64,000 bases of DNA, taken from Arthrobacter sp. EM1. GTDB lineage: Bacteria > Actinomycetota > Actinomycetes > Actinomycetales > Micrococcaceae. The stretch is from assembly GCF_029964055.1 (NCBI RefSeq), contig NZ_CP124836.1, positions 868,001 to 932,000 on the forward strand, written 5' to 3'. The translations under genes and the position numbers were made by a program. The notes under the pieces are model-generated. The model was not told where the DNA came from. It saw only the letters and a list, made by a program, of their open reading frames with translations, and ran no database searches. Every line of letters begins with the position of its first letter. Position 1 is the first letter of the stretch. Of this stretch, positions 51,553 to 61,399 are shown in pieces.

Positions 51553-52884
51553 ATGAGCCCCGTCCTTCTCTTTATCCTCGGTGTCGTCTTTGTGGCGATC
51601 GGCATTGCCGTGTCCATTGCCCTGCACGAAGTGGGGCACCTGCTGCCTGCCAAGCTGTTTAAGGTCCGCGTCACGAAGTACATGATCGGCTTCGGCCCCA
51701 CGGTTTGGTCCAGGAAGAAGGGCGAGACCGAGTACGGCTTCAAGGCACTCCCGCTGGGCGGGTTTGTCTCCATGATCGGGATGTACCCGCCGAACAAGGA
51801 GGATGGCACGGTACGTCCCTCCAGCACCGGTATGTTCCAGTCCCTGGCTTCGGACGCCCGGTCGCTCGCGCATGAGGAAGTCGGACCCGACGACGGCAAC
51901 CGCGTCTTCTACAAGCTGCCGGCCTGGAAGAAGATCATCATTATGCTTGGCGGCCCGGCCATGAACATGCTGATCGGGCTCGCGCTGACGGCCGTGCTGC
52001 TGATGGGTTTTGGCATCGCCACCCAGACCACCACGATTGCTGATGTCTCCAAGTGCCAGGTCAAGGCCGGCGAGACCGTGGACCCGAACTCCGCTGACTG
52101 CAAGCTCACGCCAGCAGCCGCCGCAGGCCTGTTGCCCAATGACGTCATCACCTCCTTCGACGGCAAGTCCGTCTCCAGCTGGGACGAGCTCACCGGCTGG
52201 ATCCGCGCGTCCGCGGACAAAAAGGTTGCCATCACCGTGGAGCGCGACGGCGTTCCGGTCAGCACCACTGTCACCCCCGTGCTCTCTGCCCGCCCGGTCG
52301 TTGGGGTCGACGGCCGGCAGGCCAAGGGTGCCGACGGCACGCTCCAGTACCAGGACGTCGGCTTCCTGGGTGTCGGCGCCCAGACTGCCCTTGTCCGGCA
52401 GCCGGCATCGGCGGTCCTGCCCATGGCCGGAGAAAACATCAAGCAGATCGCCGGCGTTGTTGTGAACCTCCCGGCGCGTGTGGCCGGCGTCGCAAAGGCA
52501 GCCTTCAGCGATGAGCCCCGCGACCCCAACGGACCCATCAGCGTGGTCGGGGTGGGCCGGGTGGCCGGCGAGGTGGCCGCGATGGAGCAGGTGCCGATGC
52601 AGTCCAGGGTGGCCGCCCTGGTGGGCCTGCTGGCCGGTCTCAACTTCGCCCTGGCCGTCTTCAACCTCATTCCGCTGCTGCCGCTGGACGGCGGCCACGT
52701 GGCCGGCGCGCTGTACGAGGGCGCGCGCCGCAGGATCGCCAAGCTCTTCGGCCGCCCGGTTCCGGATGCGTTCGACATCGCCAAACTTCTCCCGGTGACC
52801 TATGTTGTCGCGGTGCTGCTGATGGGGATGGGCGCCTTGCTGATCTACGCGGACATCGTTAAGCCCGTCAATCTCTTCGGCTGA
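51553..52884 (+). CDS. rseP: site-2 intramembrane zinc protease
   Basis: 443 aa. S2P-family M50 protease that cleaves membrane-anchored anti-sigma factors or signal peptides. The zinc motif HEVGH is at residues 24-28 in the first helix; GPAMNMLIGLALTAVLLMGFG begins the second membrane part; a PDZ domain covers about 195-260 (AAAAGLLPNDVITSFDGKSVSSWDEL); the last helices contain FALAVFNLIPLLPLDGGHV with the third zinc ligand. The dxr-rseP pairing is conserved in actinobacteria. Confidence 0.93.
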   Translation: MSPVLLFILGVVFVAIGIAVSIALHEVGHLLPAKLFKVRVTKYMIGFGPTVWSRKKGETEYGFKALPLGGFVSMIGMYPPNKEDGTVRPSSTGMFQSLASDARSLAHEEVGPDDGNRVFYKLPAWKKIIIMLGGPAMNMLIGLALTAVLLMGFGIATQTTTIADVSKCQVKAGETVDPNSADCKLTPAAAAGLLPNDVITSFDGKSVSSWDELTGWIRASADKKVAITVERDGVPVSTTVTPVLSARPVVGVDGRQAKGADGTLQYQDVGFLGVGAQTALVRQPASAVLPMAGENIKQIAGVVVNLPARVAGVAKAAFSDEPRDPNGPISVVGVGRVAGEVAAMEQVPMQSRVAALVGLLAGLNFALAVFNLIPLLPLDGGHVAGALYEGARRRIAKLFGRPVPDAFDIAKLLPVTYVVAVLLMGMGALLIYADIVKPVNLFG

Positions 52885-53297
52885 CCCCGCCGCCTTCCGG
52901 CCGGCGGAAATCTCCCGTGAGGTTAGGGGCCGTGTTGACACAAAAGAGGACCAGGAAGACGGACCAGGCGACGCGCTGGAGGTCCCAAAGCGGCCACCAC
53001 AGGATCATCTGTGCCCGGAAATACTAGGCCACTTAGGGGATTAACAGTCCCAGCCTGGGCGGCGAGCGCCATTCCACCCGGCGCGAGAGATCCAAGGTAG
53101 CTGCCAAAGACCGCCCAGGCGCCGAGCAGGAGCGGACCCACCTACAGCCGGGCTGTCTGCTCGCGGGACTCGGGGAGCGTGGCTCAGGCAGGCTAACCGG
53201 ATGACGCTGTTTTTTCTTTATCAGCTCATTTCGGCTTATTTTTGGTAATCAGTTGAAATTGATTGATTCTAGAACATCACCCCTTTAGGGTAGGGCC
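52885..53297. other. 413-bp gap between rseP and the SatD-like gene
   Basis: It contains the possible membrane-protein remnant and, from 53200 to 53280, an AT-rich stretch (TTTTTTCTTTATCAGC, TTATTTTTGGTAATC, TTGAAATTGATTGATTC) that must carry the promoter of the next gene. TTGGTA (53242) or TTGAAA (53253) could be a -35 box; no clean -10 is obvious. Confidence 0.5.
52890..53141 (-). pseudogene. frameshifted remnant of a membrane protein
   Basis: On the minus strand one frame reads GPLLLGAWAVFGSYLGSLAP, then GGMALAAQAGTVNPLSGLVF, and after about position 52990 a second frame reads WWPLWDLQRVAWSVFLVLFC and VNTAP. Both pieces look like membrane helices of one transporter-type protein broken by a frameshift, and a stop codon lies just above the first piece. 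The parent family was not identified. Confidence 0.35.
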
Positions 53298-54059
53298 ATG
53301 TACGTAATGACAATCGACCAGCGCGGAAGCACTGCCGACGTCGACCGTGTCCCGGCCCTGCTGGCGGAACTGGCCGGGCTCTCCACGGCCGGACACTTCG
53401 AGCGTTCCGTGGGCGACGAAGTCCAGGGGGTCCTGGAGCGGCCGGGCGAAGTAGTGGAGATCGCACTGCACGCCCTGCGCAGCGGCCGCTGGTACGTGGG
53501 AATCGGGGTGGGGGCGGTGGATCTGCCGCTGCCGGCAAGCCCGCGGGAAGGTTCCGGTCCGGCGTTCGTAGCGGCTCGGGTGGCCGTGGAGAAGGCCAAA
53601 TCCGGTTCCGCCCATGTGCCCCTCGCCGTCGCCTCGGGAGGATTGCGCCGGGGCGAGGCAGCACCCTCGCCGGCGGGATCCGCCGGCGCCAGTTCCTGCG
53701 CCAACGCCGAGGCGGTGCTGCGCCTGATCGGGCGGCTGGTCCAGGACCGGACGGCGGCACAATGGAAAGTCGTGGATGTGCTGCGCACCGTGCAGGACGG
53801 CCATGCGGGAACGCATGGAACGCAAAAGATCGCTGCCCGGCAACTGGGAATCACCGAGCAATCGGTCAGCCGTGCGCTGCTGCGCTCCGGCTGGCAGGAA
53901 GAATGGGCGGCGAGGCCCGCGGCCGAAATGCTGCTGGCCTTCGCGCAAGGAGTGATCGCAGGCACCAACGAGGCCACCATGGAGTCCACTACCGGCGCCA
54001 GCGAGCCGGTCCGTGCCGCGGCTTACCGGACCGCCGACCGTTTGGAAGGAGACCGGTGA
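53298..54059 (+). CDS. SatD-like protein
   Basis: 253 aa. The beginning MYVMTIDQRGS-TADVDRVPALLAEL and FERSVGDEVQGVLERPGEVVEIALHALRSGRWYVGIGVG correspond to the SatD family (PF16264), a nucleotide-cyclase-like fold without recognised activity. The C-terminal half adds a helix-turn-helix: QWKVVDVLRTVQDGHAGTHGTQKIAARQLGITEQSVSRALLRSGW, so it could bind DNA. It overlaps the following membrane protein gene by 4 bp (GTGA). Its leader is AT-rich. The function is unknown. Confidence 0.72.
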   Translation: MYVMTIDQRGSTADVDRVPALLAELAGLSTAGHFERSVGDEVQGVLERPGEVVEIALHALRSGRWYVGIGVGAVDLPLPASPREGSGPAFVAARVAVEKAKSGSAHVPLAVASGGLRRGEAAPSPAGSAGASSCANAEAVLRLIGRLVQDRTAAQWKVVDVLRTVQDGHAGTHGTQKIAARQLGITEQSVSRALLRSGWQEEWAARPAAEMLLAFAQGVIAGTNEATMESTTGASEPVRAAAYRTADRLEGDR

Positions 54060-54538
54060 ACGCCCTCTGGATCACCCTCGCGCTGCTCATCGCAGGGTTC
54101 GCCGGCTGGCCCGTCACGGCGTTGGTCTTCCGGCTCGCCCGGACCATCGATGACCGGCAGGAAACAGGCGGCGGAGCGGGCGATCCGGCGAACGACCCCG
54201 CCGCGGACGTCACCGTTGCACCCTCAGTCCCGCTCGTACCAACAGCACCCGCCGGCATCGCGGCACCCGCCGGCACCGCAGCCGCCCCGGTGAGCAGCGT
54301 ACGGATCCTGCGCGGTGGTGCGATCATCGGAGTGCTGGAACGCCTGGCGGTCTGCCTTGCAATCCTCGCCGGTGAGCCGGTCGCCATCGCGTACGTGGTA
54401 GCGATCAAGGGCCTGGGCCGCTTTGCCGAGCTCAAGGAGACACCGGTTGCTGCCGAGCGGTTTATCATCGGCACCCTGACGTCCCTGCTCTGGGCGGCCG
54501 GTGTGGCGGCCCTGGCCAAGGTTCTCCTCCTCGGTTAA
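54056..54538 (+). CDS. small membrane protein coupled to the SatD-like gene
   Basis: 160 aa from GTG at 54056 inside the SatD stop. One helix at the N-terminus (LWITLALLIAGFAGWPVTALVF), a Pro/Ala-rich loop of about 65 residues, then GGAIIGVLERLAVCLAILAGEPVAIAYVVAIKGLGRFAEL and a last helix TLTSLLWAAGVAALAKVLLLG. The GAIIGVLERLAV-G-P---A-V-AIKGLGRFAEL core recurs in bacterial proteins beside SatD-like genes. No enzyme family was recognised. Confidence 0.68.
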   Translation: MNALWITLALLIAGFAGWPVTALVFRLARTIDDRQETGGGAGDPANDPAADVTVAPSVPLVPTAPAGIAAPAGTAAAPVSSVRILRGGAIIGVLERLAVCLAILAGEPVAIAYVVAIKGLGRFAELKETPVAAERFIIGTLTSLLWAAGVAALAKVLLLG

Positions 54539-54585
54539 CGCTGTCCCGGATCGGTACCTGGCCGGCGGGGCGATAGTCTATCCGT

Positions 54586-54879
54586 ATGACTGTTTTTGCT
54601 GTTGAGTACGTATACGACGCCGAATCCACCGAAGTCCGTGACGCTACCCGCCCGGCACACCGGGACTGGACCGCCGGGCTGGCCCAGGAAGGGACCCTGC
54701 TCGCCAGCGGCCCCTACGGTGACGGCGCCGGAGCCTTGCTGATCTTAAAGGCCGCCGACGAGCATGCGCTCAACGAGATCCTCAGGCAGGATCCCTTCGC
54801 CGCAGCCGGGGCCATCTCCGGCACCCGCACCACGGCCTGGGCGCCCGTCTCCGGACTCCTGGCCGCCCACGCCGCCTAG
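54586..54879 (+). CDS. YciI family protein
   Basis: 97 aa. Ferredoxin-like fold: [74 protein letters not shown]. The conserved His (RPAHRDW) and Asp (QDPF) of YciI are present. Members are small dimeric proteins of uncertain enzymatic role. GATAGTCTATC, a small palindrome at 54572, lies just before the start. ispG follows by 35 bp. Confidence 0.85.
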   Translation: MTVFAVEYVYDAESTEVRDATRPAHRDWTAGLAQEGTLLASGPYGDGAGALLILKAADEHALNEILRQDPFAAAGAISGTRTTAWAPVSGLLAAHAA

Positions 54880-54914
54880 CCCCCGCCAGACCTACTTCGA
54901 TACAAGGAGTCCAT

Positions 54915-56081
54915 GTGACCTCGGTCAGCTTGGGAATGCCGTCAGCACCGCCCCCCGTCCTTGCGCCGCGGCGCAAGACCCGCCAGATCAAGGTGGGTTC
55001 GGTCGGCGTCGGCTCCGATTCGCCCATCAGCGTGCAGTCTATGACCACAACGCCCACCACGGACATCAACGCCACACTGCAGCAGATCGCCGAGCTCACG
55101 GCCTCCGGCTGTGACATTGTGCGCGTCGCCTGCCCGTCCGCGGACGACGCTGCGGCCCTGCCGATCATCGCCAGGAAGTCCCAGATCCCCGTAATCGCGG
55201 ACATCCACTTCCAGCCGAAGTACGTTTTTGCCGCGATCGAGGCGGGGTGTGCGGCGGTGCGGGTGAACCCCGGGAACATCCGCAAGTTCGATGACCAGGT
55301 CAAGGAGATCGCCCGGGCCGCCAAGGACCACGGCACCTCGATCCGGATCGGCATCAACGCCGGATCGCTGGAGCCCGGAATCCTGAAGAAGTACGGCAAG
55401 GCCACCCCGGAAGCCCTCGTGGAATCCGCCGTCTGGGAGGCCTCGCTGTTCGAGGAGCACGGCTTCAACGACTTCAAAATCTCGGTCAAGCACAATGACC
55501 CGGTGATTATGGTCGCCGCCTACGAGATGCTCGCCGAACAGGGCGACTGGCCGCTGCACCTCGGCGTTACCGAGGCCGGCCCCGCATTCCAGGGCACCAT
55601 CAAATCTGCCACGGCCTTTGGAGCCCTCCTCTCCCGTGGCATCGGTGACACCATCCGGGTCTCCCTTTCGGCCCCTCCGGTGGAGGAAATCAAGGTGGGC
55701 AACCAGATTCTGCAGTCGCTCAACCTGCGTCCGCGCAAGCTCGAGATCGTCTCCTGCCCTTCCTGTGGCCGCGCCCAGGTGGACGTGTACACGCTGGCTG
55801 AGCAGGTCACGGCAGGACTGGAGGGGATGGAAATTCCGCTGCGCGTGGCCGTTATGGGCTGCGTGGTCAACGGCCCCGGTGAAGCCCGCGAAGCGGACCT
55901 TGGGGTAGCATCCGGCAACGGCAAGGGCCAGATTTTCGTGCGCGGAGAGGTTATCAAGACTGTCCCGGAGGACCAGATCGTTGAGACACTGATCGAGGAA
56001 GCCATGCGCATCGCCGAAGAGATGGGGGAGGCCGATGGCGAAGATGCTGTCAAGGGTAGCCCCGTGGTTAGCGTCTCGTAA
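54915..56081 (+). CDS. ispG: 4-hydroxy-3-methylbut-2-en-1-yl diphosphate synthase
   Basis: 388 aa, GTG start after AAGGAG. Next-to-last enzyme of the MEP pathway, a [4Fe-4S] reductase. TIM-barrel part: [84 protein letters not shown]-terminal cluster domain with [17 protein letters not shown] and [20 protein letters not shown], supplying the three Cys and the Glu ligand. Its 3' end overlaps the GNAT gene by 47 bp. Confidence 0.96.
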   Translation: MTSVSLGMPSAPPPVLAPRRKTRQIKVGSVGVGSDSPISVQSMTTTPTTDINATLQQIAELTASGCDIVRVACPSADDAAALPIIARKSQIPVIADIHFQPKYVFAAIEAGCAAVRVNPGNIRKFDDQVKEIARAAKDHGTSIRIGINAGSLEPGILKKYGKATPEALVESAVWEASLFEEHGFNDFKISVKHNDPVIMVAAYEMLAEQGDWPLHLGVTEAGPAFQGTIKSATAFGALLSRGIGDTIRVSLSAPPVEEIKVGNQILQSLNLRPRKLEIVSCPSCGRAQVDVYTLAEQVTAGLEGMEIPLRVAVMGCVVNGPGEAREADLGVASGNGKGQIFVRGEVIKTVPEDQIVETLIEEAMRIAEEMGEADGEDAVKGSPVVSVS

Positions 56082-56931
56082 GGACGGCGCCGCGGCCGGC
56101 GTCACGGTCCGGAGCCTGGGGGGTTCGGATACTTCCCAGCTCCTGGCCCTGGCCCGGCAGGACGTCGTCGCCAACGTTTTTATCCTCTCGCACCTGGCAA
56201 CCGCCGGTTCGGCTGCTCCCACCACGGGAGGCGCCAGCATCTTTGGCGTGTTCGACGGCGGCACCCTGCTCGGAGCCTGTTGGGCCGGGGCCAACCTGGT
56301 GCCGGTGCAGCTGGACCCCGATTTTGCGGGCGCGGTGGCAGCCGCCGCCCACAGCTCGGGGCGCCGGTACGCCTCGATTTTCGGTCCTGCCGACACGGTG
56401 CTTGCCCTGTACGCCGGGCTGGAAGTCTTCGGCCAGACGGCCCACGAGATCCGCGCGAACCAGCCGCTGATGACAATTGCCGGCCCGCCCGCCGTGACCC
56501 CGAACCCGCAGCTTGGTTTTAGCCAGCTCGCCGACTTCGACCGGATCCTGCCCGCCTGCGCGGCCATGTTCGAGGAGGAAGTGGGCTATTCACCCTATCT
56601 CGGTGGCCGCGAGTATTACGGCCGGAGGGTCAAGGGCCTGATCCGTGAGGGTCATTCCATGGTTCACCTGAACCAGGCGCGCGAGGTGGTTTTTAAAGCC
56701 GAGCTCGGCGCGGTCACTTCGGAGGTGACGCAGGTCCAGGGAGTCTGGATGAACCCGGAGTTTCGCGGCCAGGGCCTCAGCGCAGGCTACATGGCGGCAG
56801 CTGTGGTGCTGGCCCAGTCCCTTGCCCCGGTGACCAGCCTTTACGTCAACAACTTCAACACCCGGGCCCGCGCCAGCTACGAGAGGGTGGGCTTCCGGCA
56901 GGCAGGCACGTTCGCCACAGTGCTTTTCTGA
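56035..56931 (+). CDS. GNAT family N-acetyltransferase with DUF4081-like N-terminus
   Basis: 298 aa; ATG at 56035 has GGGGGAGG immediately upstream, so it is used although it overlaps ispG by 47 bp. The first half ([47 protein letters not shown]) is DUF4081-like. The GNAT half contains [37 protein letters not shown], with the acetyl-CoA-binding R-G-x-G-x-S pattern, and [27 protein letters not shown]. It is conserved next to ispG and proS in Micrococcaceae. Substrate unknown. Confidence 0.88.
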   Translation: MAKMLSRVAPWLASRKDGAAAGVTVRSLGGSDTSQLLALARQDVVANVFILSHLATAGSAAPTTGGASIFGVFDGGTLLGACWAGANLVPVQLDPDFAGAVAAAAHSSGRRYASIFGPADTVLALYAGLEVFGQTAHEIRANQPLMTIAGPPAVTPNPQLGFSQLADFDRILPACAAMFEEEVGYSPYLGGREYYGRRVKGLIREGHSMVHLNQAREVVFKAELGAVTSEVTQVQGVWMNPEFRGQGLSAGYMAAAVVLAQSLAPVTSLYVNNFNTRARASYERVGFRQAGTFATVLF

Positions 56932-57273
56932 GTGCTGGCTCTTGTTTTTGTGCCCCGGGTCACATATCTTCGGACTACCGTGCCGCATCGGCACGCGTTT
57001 CCGCGGGTGCAAGTGCCGGGATGCAGATGCCCAGAGGGCAACACCGGGAACCCGCAGCCGAAGGTTTGGCGGAATCGGGGGTCCGCAGGGCCACGCCATG
57101 ACAGGATGACCAGCCGGAAACGGCCAGGGGCTTCCGTCAGTTATGGCGTGGCTCTCCTGCATCCGGGCTGACGGTAGATTAGTACGTAGACTCTTGTGCC
57201 GGCTGTGCCGGTACTGCTGATTCACAGCATTGCTGCTTTGCCCTGCACCTTCCCAGAAACGGATAGATACCTC
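56932..57273. other. 342-bp gap upstream of proS
   Basis: No gene is seen. It holds TGTGCCCCGGGTCACA (56949-56964), a one-mismatch CRP/GlxR-like site; a perfect hairpin CGTGCCG-CAT-CGGCACG (56979-56995); and TAGATT near 57175, a possible -10 for proS. Confidence 0.45.
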
Positions 57274-59085
57274 GTGGTCCTTCGACTCTCCAAGCTGTTC
57301 CTGCGCACCCTGCGTGAAGATCCCGCCGATGCCGAAGTGGCCAGCCACCGGCTCCTGGTCCGCGCCGGGTACATCCGCCGGGCCGCCCCGGGCATCTACA
57401 CCTGGCTTCCGCTGGGGTTGAGCGTACTGCGCAAGGTGGAGGCCGTCATCCGCGAGGAAATGTCCGCGATCGGCGCTCAGGAAGTGCACTTCCCGGCACT
57501 GCTGCCCAAGGAACCCTACGAAGTGACCAACCGCTGGACCGAGTACGGCGAGGGGATCTTCCGGCTCCAGGACCGCAAGGGTAACGACTACCTGCTGGCG
57601 CCCACACACGAGGAAATGTTCACCCTGCTGGTCAAGGACCTGTACTCCTCGTACAAGGACCTTCCGCTGAGCATCTACCAGATCCAGAACAAGTACCGCG
57701 ATGAGGCGCGGCCCCGGGCCGGCCTGCTGCGCGGCCGCGAGTTCATCATGAAGGACTCCTACTCCTTCGACGTTGACGACGCCGGCCTGGACGCCAGCTA
57801 CGCCGCACACCGCAGCGCGTACCTGAAGATCTTCGAGCGCCTCGGCCTCGAAGTGGTCCCGGTCGCAGCCACGGCGGGAGCCATGGGCGGGTCCAAGAGC
57901 GAGGAATTCCTGCACCCCACGGAGATCGGCGAGGACACCTTCGTCCGTTCCGCCGGCGGCTACGCGGCCAACGTCGAGGCCGTCACCACAGTCGTCCCGC
58001 CGGATATCGACTTCAGCAACGCCCCCGCCGCGCAGGTGCGGGACACTCCGGGCACCCCCACCATTGATACGCTCGTCGACGCCGCAAACACCCTGGTGCC
58101 CCGCGCTCCGGCCGACGGCGGCGCCTGGACCGCAGCTGACACGCTGAAGAATGTTGTCCTTGCCGTCACCCTGCCGACCGGCGAACGCCAAATCGTAGTG
58201 ATCGGCGTGCCGGGCGACCGCGGAGTCGACCTCAAGCGGGTGGAAGCGAACATCGGTTCCTTCCTGCCCATCGGCGGCGAAATCATGCTTGAGGCCGCCA
58301 ACGAAGAGGACCTCAAGAAGCAACCCCTTATCGTCAAGGGCTACATTGGCCCGGGCTTGACCCTTGATGCGGCCCTGCTGGGCGCCGAGGGCTCCGCCAA
58401 GCTGCTCTACCTCGTGGATCCCCGGATTGTGCGCGGCTCCGCCTGGGTTACCGGCGCCAACCAGGCTGGCAAGCACGTCTTTGGGCTGGTAGCAGGCCGC
58501 GACTTCGGCTGGGACGGCGTCATCGAATGCACCGAGGTACGGGCCGGCGATGAGGCCCCCGATGGCTCCGGACCGCTGGAAACCGCCCGGGGCATTGAAA
58601 TGGGCCACATCTTCCAGCTCGGGCGCAAGTACGCCGAAGCGCTCGAACTGAAAGTCCTTGACCAGAACGGCAAGCAGGTGGTTGTTACGATGGGTTCGTA
58701 TGGCGTCGGCGTCACCCGCGCCGTCGCGGCGCTGGCCGAATCCAACCACGACGACAAGGGCCTGATCTGGCCGCGCGCCGTCGCACCGGCAGATGTCCAC
58801 GTGGTGGCCGTTGGCCGCGGCGAGGAGATCTTCGCGGCCGCGGAGAAGCTGGCCCTTGAGCTGGAAGCCGCGGGCCTCGAGGTGATTTACGATGACCGCC
58901 CCAAGGTGTCCCCGGGTGTGAAGTTCGGCGACGCCGAGCTCGTCGGTGTGCCGACAATCCTCGCCGTGGGGCGTGGACTGGTGGACGGAGTCGTCGAGAT
59001 CAAGGACCGCCGCAGCGGCCATGCCGAAAACGTCCCCGTTGCGAAGGCAGTCGACTATTGTGTCGACGCCGTCCGTAACAGCTAA
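57274..59085 (+). CDS. proS: prolyl-tRNA synthetase
   Basis: 603 aa from GTG at 57274; a GTG 78 bp earlier is in frame, but similarity to ProS starts at [40 protein letters not shown]. Bacterial type: class II motifs in [52 protein letters not shown] and [18 protein letters not shown], with an editing (INS/YbaK-like) domain inserted at about 215-390 and an anticodon-binding domain after about 490 ([19 protein letters not shown]). It charges tRNA-Pro. Confidence 0.95.
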   Translation: MVLRLSKLFLRTLREDPADAEVASHRLLVRAGYIRRAAPGIYTWLPLGLSVLRKVEAVIREEMSAIGAQEVHFPALLPKEPYEVTNRWTEYGEGIFRLQDRKGNDYLLAPTHEEMFTLLVKDLYSSYKDLPLSIYQIQNKYRDEARPRAGLLRGREFIMKDSYSFDVDDAGLDASYAAHRSAYLKIFERLGLEVVPVAATAGAMGGSKSEEFLHPTEIGEDTFVRSAGGYAANVEAVTTVVPPDIDFSNAPAAQVRDTPGTPTIDTLVDAANTLVPRAPADGGAWTAADTLKNVVLAVTLPTGERQIVVIGVPGDRGVDLKRVEANIGSFLPIGGEIMLEAANEEDLKKQPLIVKGYIGPGLTLDAALLGAEGSAKLLYLVDPRIVRGSAWVTGANQAGKHVFGLVAGRDFGWDGVIECTEVRAGDEAPDGSGPLETARGIEMGHIFQLGRKYAEALELKVLDQNGKQVVVTMGSYGVGVTRAVAALAESNHDDKGLIWPRAVAPADVHVVAVGRGEEIFAAAEKLALELEAAGLEVIYDDRPKVSPGVKFGDAELVGVPTILAVGRGLVDGVVEIKDRRSGHAENVPVAKAVDYCVDAVRNS

Positions 59086-59103
59086 CGCGCGGCAGCGGCA
59101 GGC

Positions 59104-59898
59104 GTGGTGTCCGGGCTTGAATCGGTAGAGCTCAGCACGCTGATCCTGATTGTGGTCGCCGGCTTCGGCGCGGGCTGGGTCGATGCCGTGGTCGGCGGCG
59201 GGGGATTGATCCAGCTGCCGGCCATGCTGCTGGTCCCGGGCATCAGTCCGGTGCAGGCCCTGGCGACAAACAAGATGGGGTCGATTTTCGGCACCGGCAC
59301 CAGTGCCGTCACGTATTACCGCCGGGTCCGGCCGGATCTTCGCACCGCCGTGCCGATGGCGGTGATCGCGATGGCCGGCAGCTTCGGCGGGGCGGTGCTC
59401 GCCGCGAACCTCCCTGCGAGCGTCTTCAAACCCATCATCGTGGCCGCGCTTGTCGCCGTCGCACTTTTTACTGCGCTGCGGCCCAACGTCGGGGAACTGA
59501 CCCAGCTGCGGCACAGCGGTCACCGGCACTATGTGCTGGCGTGCCTGATCGGCGGTGTGATCGGCTTCTACGACGGCCTGATCGGGCCCGGCACCGGCTC
59601 GTTCCTGATCATCGCGCTTGTTTCGGCGATGGGGTACGCCTTCCTCGAAGCAAGTGCCAAGGCCAAAATCGTGAACATGGCCACCAACGCCGGCGCCCTG
59701 CTGTTTTTTGTCCCGCACGGGGCGGTGCTCTGGGGACTCGGACTGGTCCTGGGCCTGGCGAACATGGCCGGCGGCTACCTCGGAGCCCGGACGGCCGTTA
59801 AACAGGGGAGCAAATTCATCCGCATCGTGTTCCTGGCGGTCGTCGGAGCGCTCATCATTAAGCTCGGAACGGACATCTGGCAGGACAGCGTCAGGTAG
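59104..59898 (+). CDS. TauE/SafE family sulfite/anion exporter
   Basis: 264 aa (GTG at 59104, or the next codon GTG at 59107). About eight membrane helices in two halves, each opening with the family's G-x-GG-G motif: GAGWVDAVVGGGGLIQLPAMLL and GGVIGFYDGLIGPGTGSFLIIALV. LATNKMGSIFGTGTSAVTYYRR is also typical. Family members export sulfite, sulfoacetate or other organosulfur anions; substrate unknown. It starts 18 bp after proS and may be co-transcribed with it. Confidence 0.9.
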   Translation: MVSGLESVELSTLILIVVAGFGAGWVDAVVGGGGLIQLPAMLLVPGISPVQALATNKMGSIFGTGTSAVTYYRRVRPDLRTAVPMAVIAMAGSFGGAVLAANLPASVFKPIIVAALVAVALFTALRPNVGELTQLRHSGHRHYVLACLIGGVIGFYDGLIGPGTGSFLIIALVSAMGYAFLEASAKAKIVNMATNAGALLFFVPHGAVLWGLGLVLGLANMAGGYLGARTAVKQGSKFIRIVFLAVVGALIIKLGTDIWQDSVR

Positions 59899-59977
59899 CC
59901 CGCGCGTCCGCCCCAAGCGTCGCCCCAAGCCTCGCCGGGGACTCCCGCTGGCGTGCCCGCCGGCGTAGCATGCAGCT

Positions 59978-61399
59978 ATGTCAGCACCTGAAGAACGCTA
60001 CAGCGGTGCCCTCGAAGCTGCGGCCCGGCACACCCGCCAATGGCTGCAAAGCCAGGACACCCGGCATGTTGGACCGCGGATGACCGCGGCGGACCTGGCC
60101 GCAGATTTCGGCGGCCCGCTGCCGCTGAGGGGAACCCCGGCGGTGGAGGTAATCGACTACCTGGCAGCCAAAGCCGAACCCGGGCTGATGGCGATGCCGT
60201 CCGGACGCTTCTTCGGCTGGGTCATCGGCGGCACCTTGCCGGCCGCACTCGCCGCGGATTGGCTGGTCAGTGCGTGGGACCAAAACGCCGGGCTGCGCTT
60301 AGCCACTCCTGCGACGGCGGCCATCGAGGAAGCCGCCGGCAAATGGCTGCTCGAATTGCTGGACCTTCCCGGCGAGTCCGACGTCGGCTTTGCCACCGGC
60401 GCCACGATGGCGAACTTCACCGGGCTGGCAGCGGCCCGATGGCGCCTGCTGGCGGACGCCGGCTGGGACCTCGACGTCGACGGGCTCTCCGGCGCCCCCC
60501 GGATACAGTGCTTCGTGGGCCAGGAACGGCACGACACCATCGACCTGGGCCTCCGGTATCTCGGGCTGGGCAGGCCCACTGCCATACCTGCGGACCGGCA
60601 GGGCCGCATTGACCCGGCCGAACTGGACCGCGCGCTGGACCGCGCCAGCGACGCTGCCTCCGGGTCAGCCCGCGCCCCGCTGCTGGTCTGCCTGCAGGCG
60701 GGAAACCTGCACTCCGGCGCCTTTGATCCTTTTGCGGAGGCAATCGCGGTGGCAAAAGCGCACGGCGCCTGGGTCCATGTGGACGGGGCCTTCGGACTCT
60801 GGGCCGCCGCGGTGCCGGAACTGTCCGCCCTGACCGCCGGACTGCGGGGTGCCGATTCCTGGGGCACCGATGCGCACAAGACCCTCAACGTGCCCTACGA
60901 CTGCGGGATAGCCGTGGTCCGGGATGCGCAGGCGCTTCGCTCGGCCATGGGCGTGCACACCAGCTACCTGATGCAGGACGCCGACGGCGCGGCCGACCCC
61001 TTCGAAACGGTCCCGGAGCTGTCCCGCCGGGCCCGCGGGGTGCCGGTCTGGGCGGCGCTGAAGTCGCTCGGGCGGGACGGCGTCGCCGGCCAGGTCCGGG
61101 GGCTGGTGCTGCACGCCAAGGAATTGGCGGAGCGGCTCGCCGCGCTCGACGGGATCGAAGTGCTCAACGACGTCAACTACACCCAGGTCTCGCTGGCCTT
61201 CGGCGACGACGCCACTACCCGCGCGGTGACCGCCAGGATCATCGCCGACGGCCGGGTCTGGATGTCCGGTTCGCGCTGGCGCGACCGCGACATCCTGCGC
61301 ATCTCCGTCAGCAACTGGAGCACGGACGACGCCGACGTGGCAGTCGCCGTCGACGTCGTCAGGGACGCCCTGGCCGAGGTCCGCGGGCCGAACCGCTAG
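59978..61399 (+). CDS. PLP-dependent decarboxylase/aminotransferase family protein
   Basis: 473 aa fold-type I enzyme of the group II decarboxylase (DDC/GAD) family. Visible: FFGWVIGGTLPAALAADWLVSAWDQN, GATMANFTGLAAARW, LQAGNLHSGAFDPFAEAIAVAK, the PLP pocket Asp in WVHVDGAFGLWAA and the Schiff-base Lys in TDAHKTLNVPYDCGI. C-terminal domain with RISVSNWSTDDADVAVAVDVV. Aromatic or acidic amino acids are usual substrates; the target is unknown. The stop overlaps the convergent phosphotransferase gene by 4 bp. Confidence 0.88.
   Translation: MSAPEERYSGALEAAARHTRQWLQSQDTRHVGPRMTAADLAADFGGPLPLRGTPAVEVIDYLAAKAEPGLMAMPSGRFFGWVIGGTLPAALAADWLVSAWDQNAGLRLATPATAAIEEAAGKWLLELLDLPGESDVGFATGATMANFTGLAAARWRLLADAGWDLDVDGLSGAPRIQCFVGQERHDTIDLGLRYLGLGRPTAIPADRQGRIDPAELDRALDRASDAASGSARAPLLVCLQAGNLHSGAFDPFAEAIAVAKAHGAWVHVDGAFGLWAAAVPELSALTAGLRGADSWGTDAHKTLNVPYDCGIAVVRDAQALRSAMGVHTSYLMQDADGAADPFETVPELSRRARGVPVWAALKSLGRDGVAGQVRGLVLHAKELAERLAALDGIEVLNDVNYTQVSLAFGDDATTRAVTARIIADGRVWMSGSRWRDRDILRISVSNWSTDDADVAVAVDVVRDALAEVRGPNR

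Noticed and set aside
56590..59928. Open frame of over 1100 codons on the minus strand across GNAT, proS and TauE.
   Set aside because: It is antisense to three clear genes; high GC leaves few stop codons in that frame, and the product is low-complexity with no known domain.
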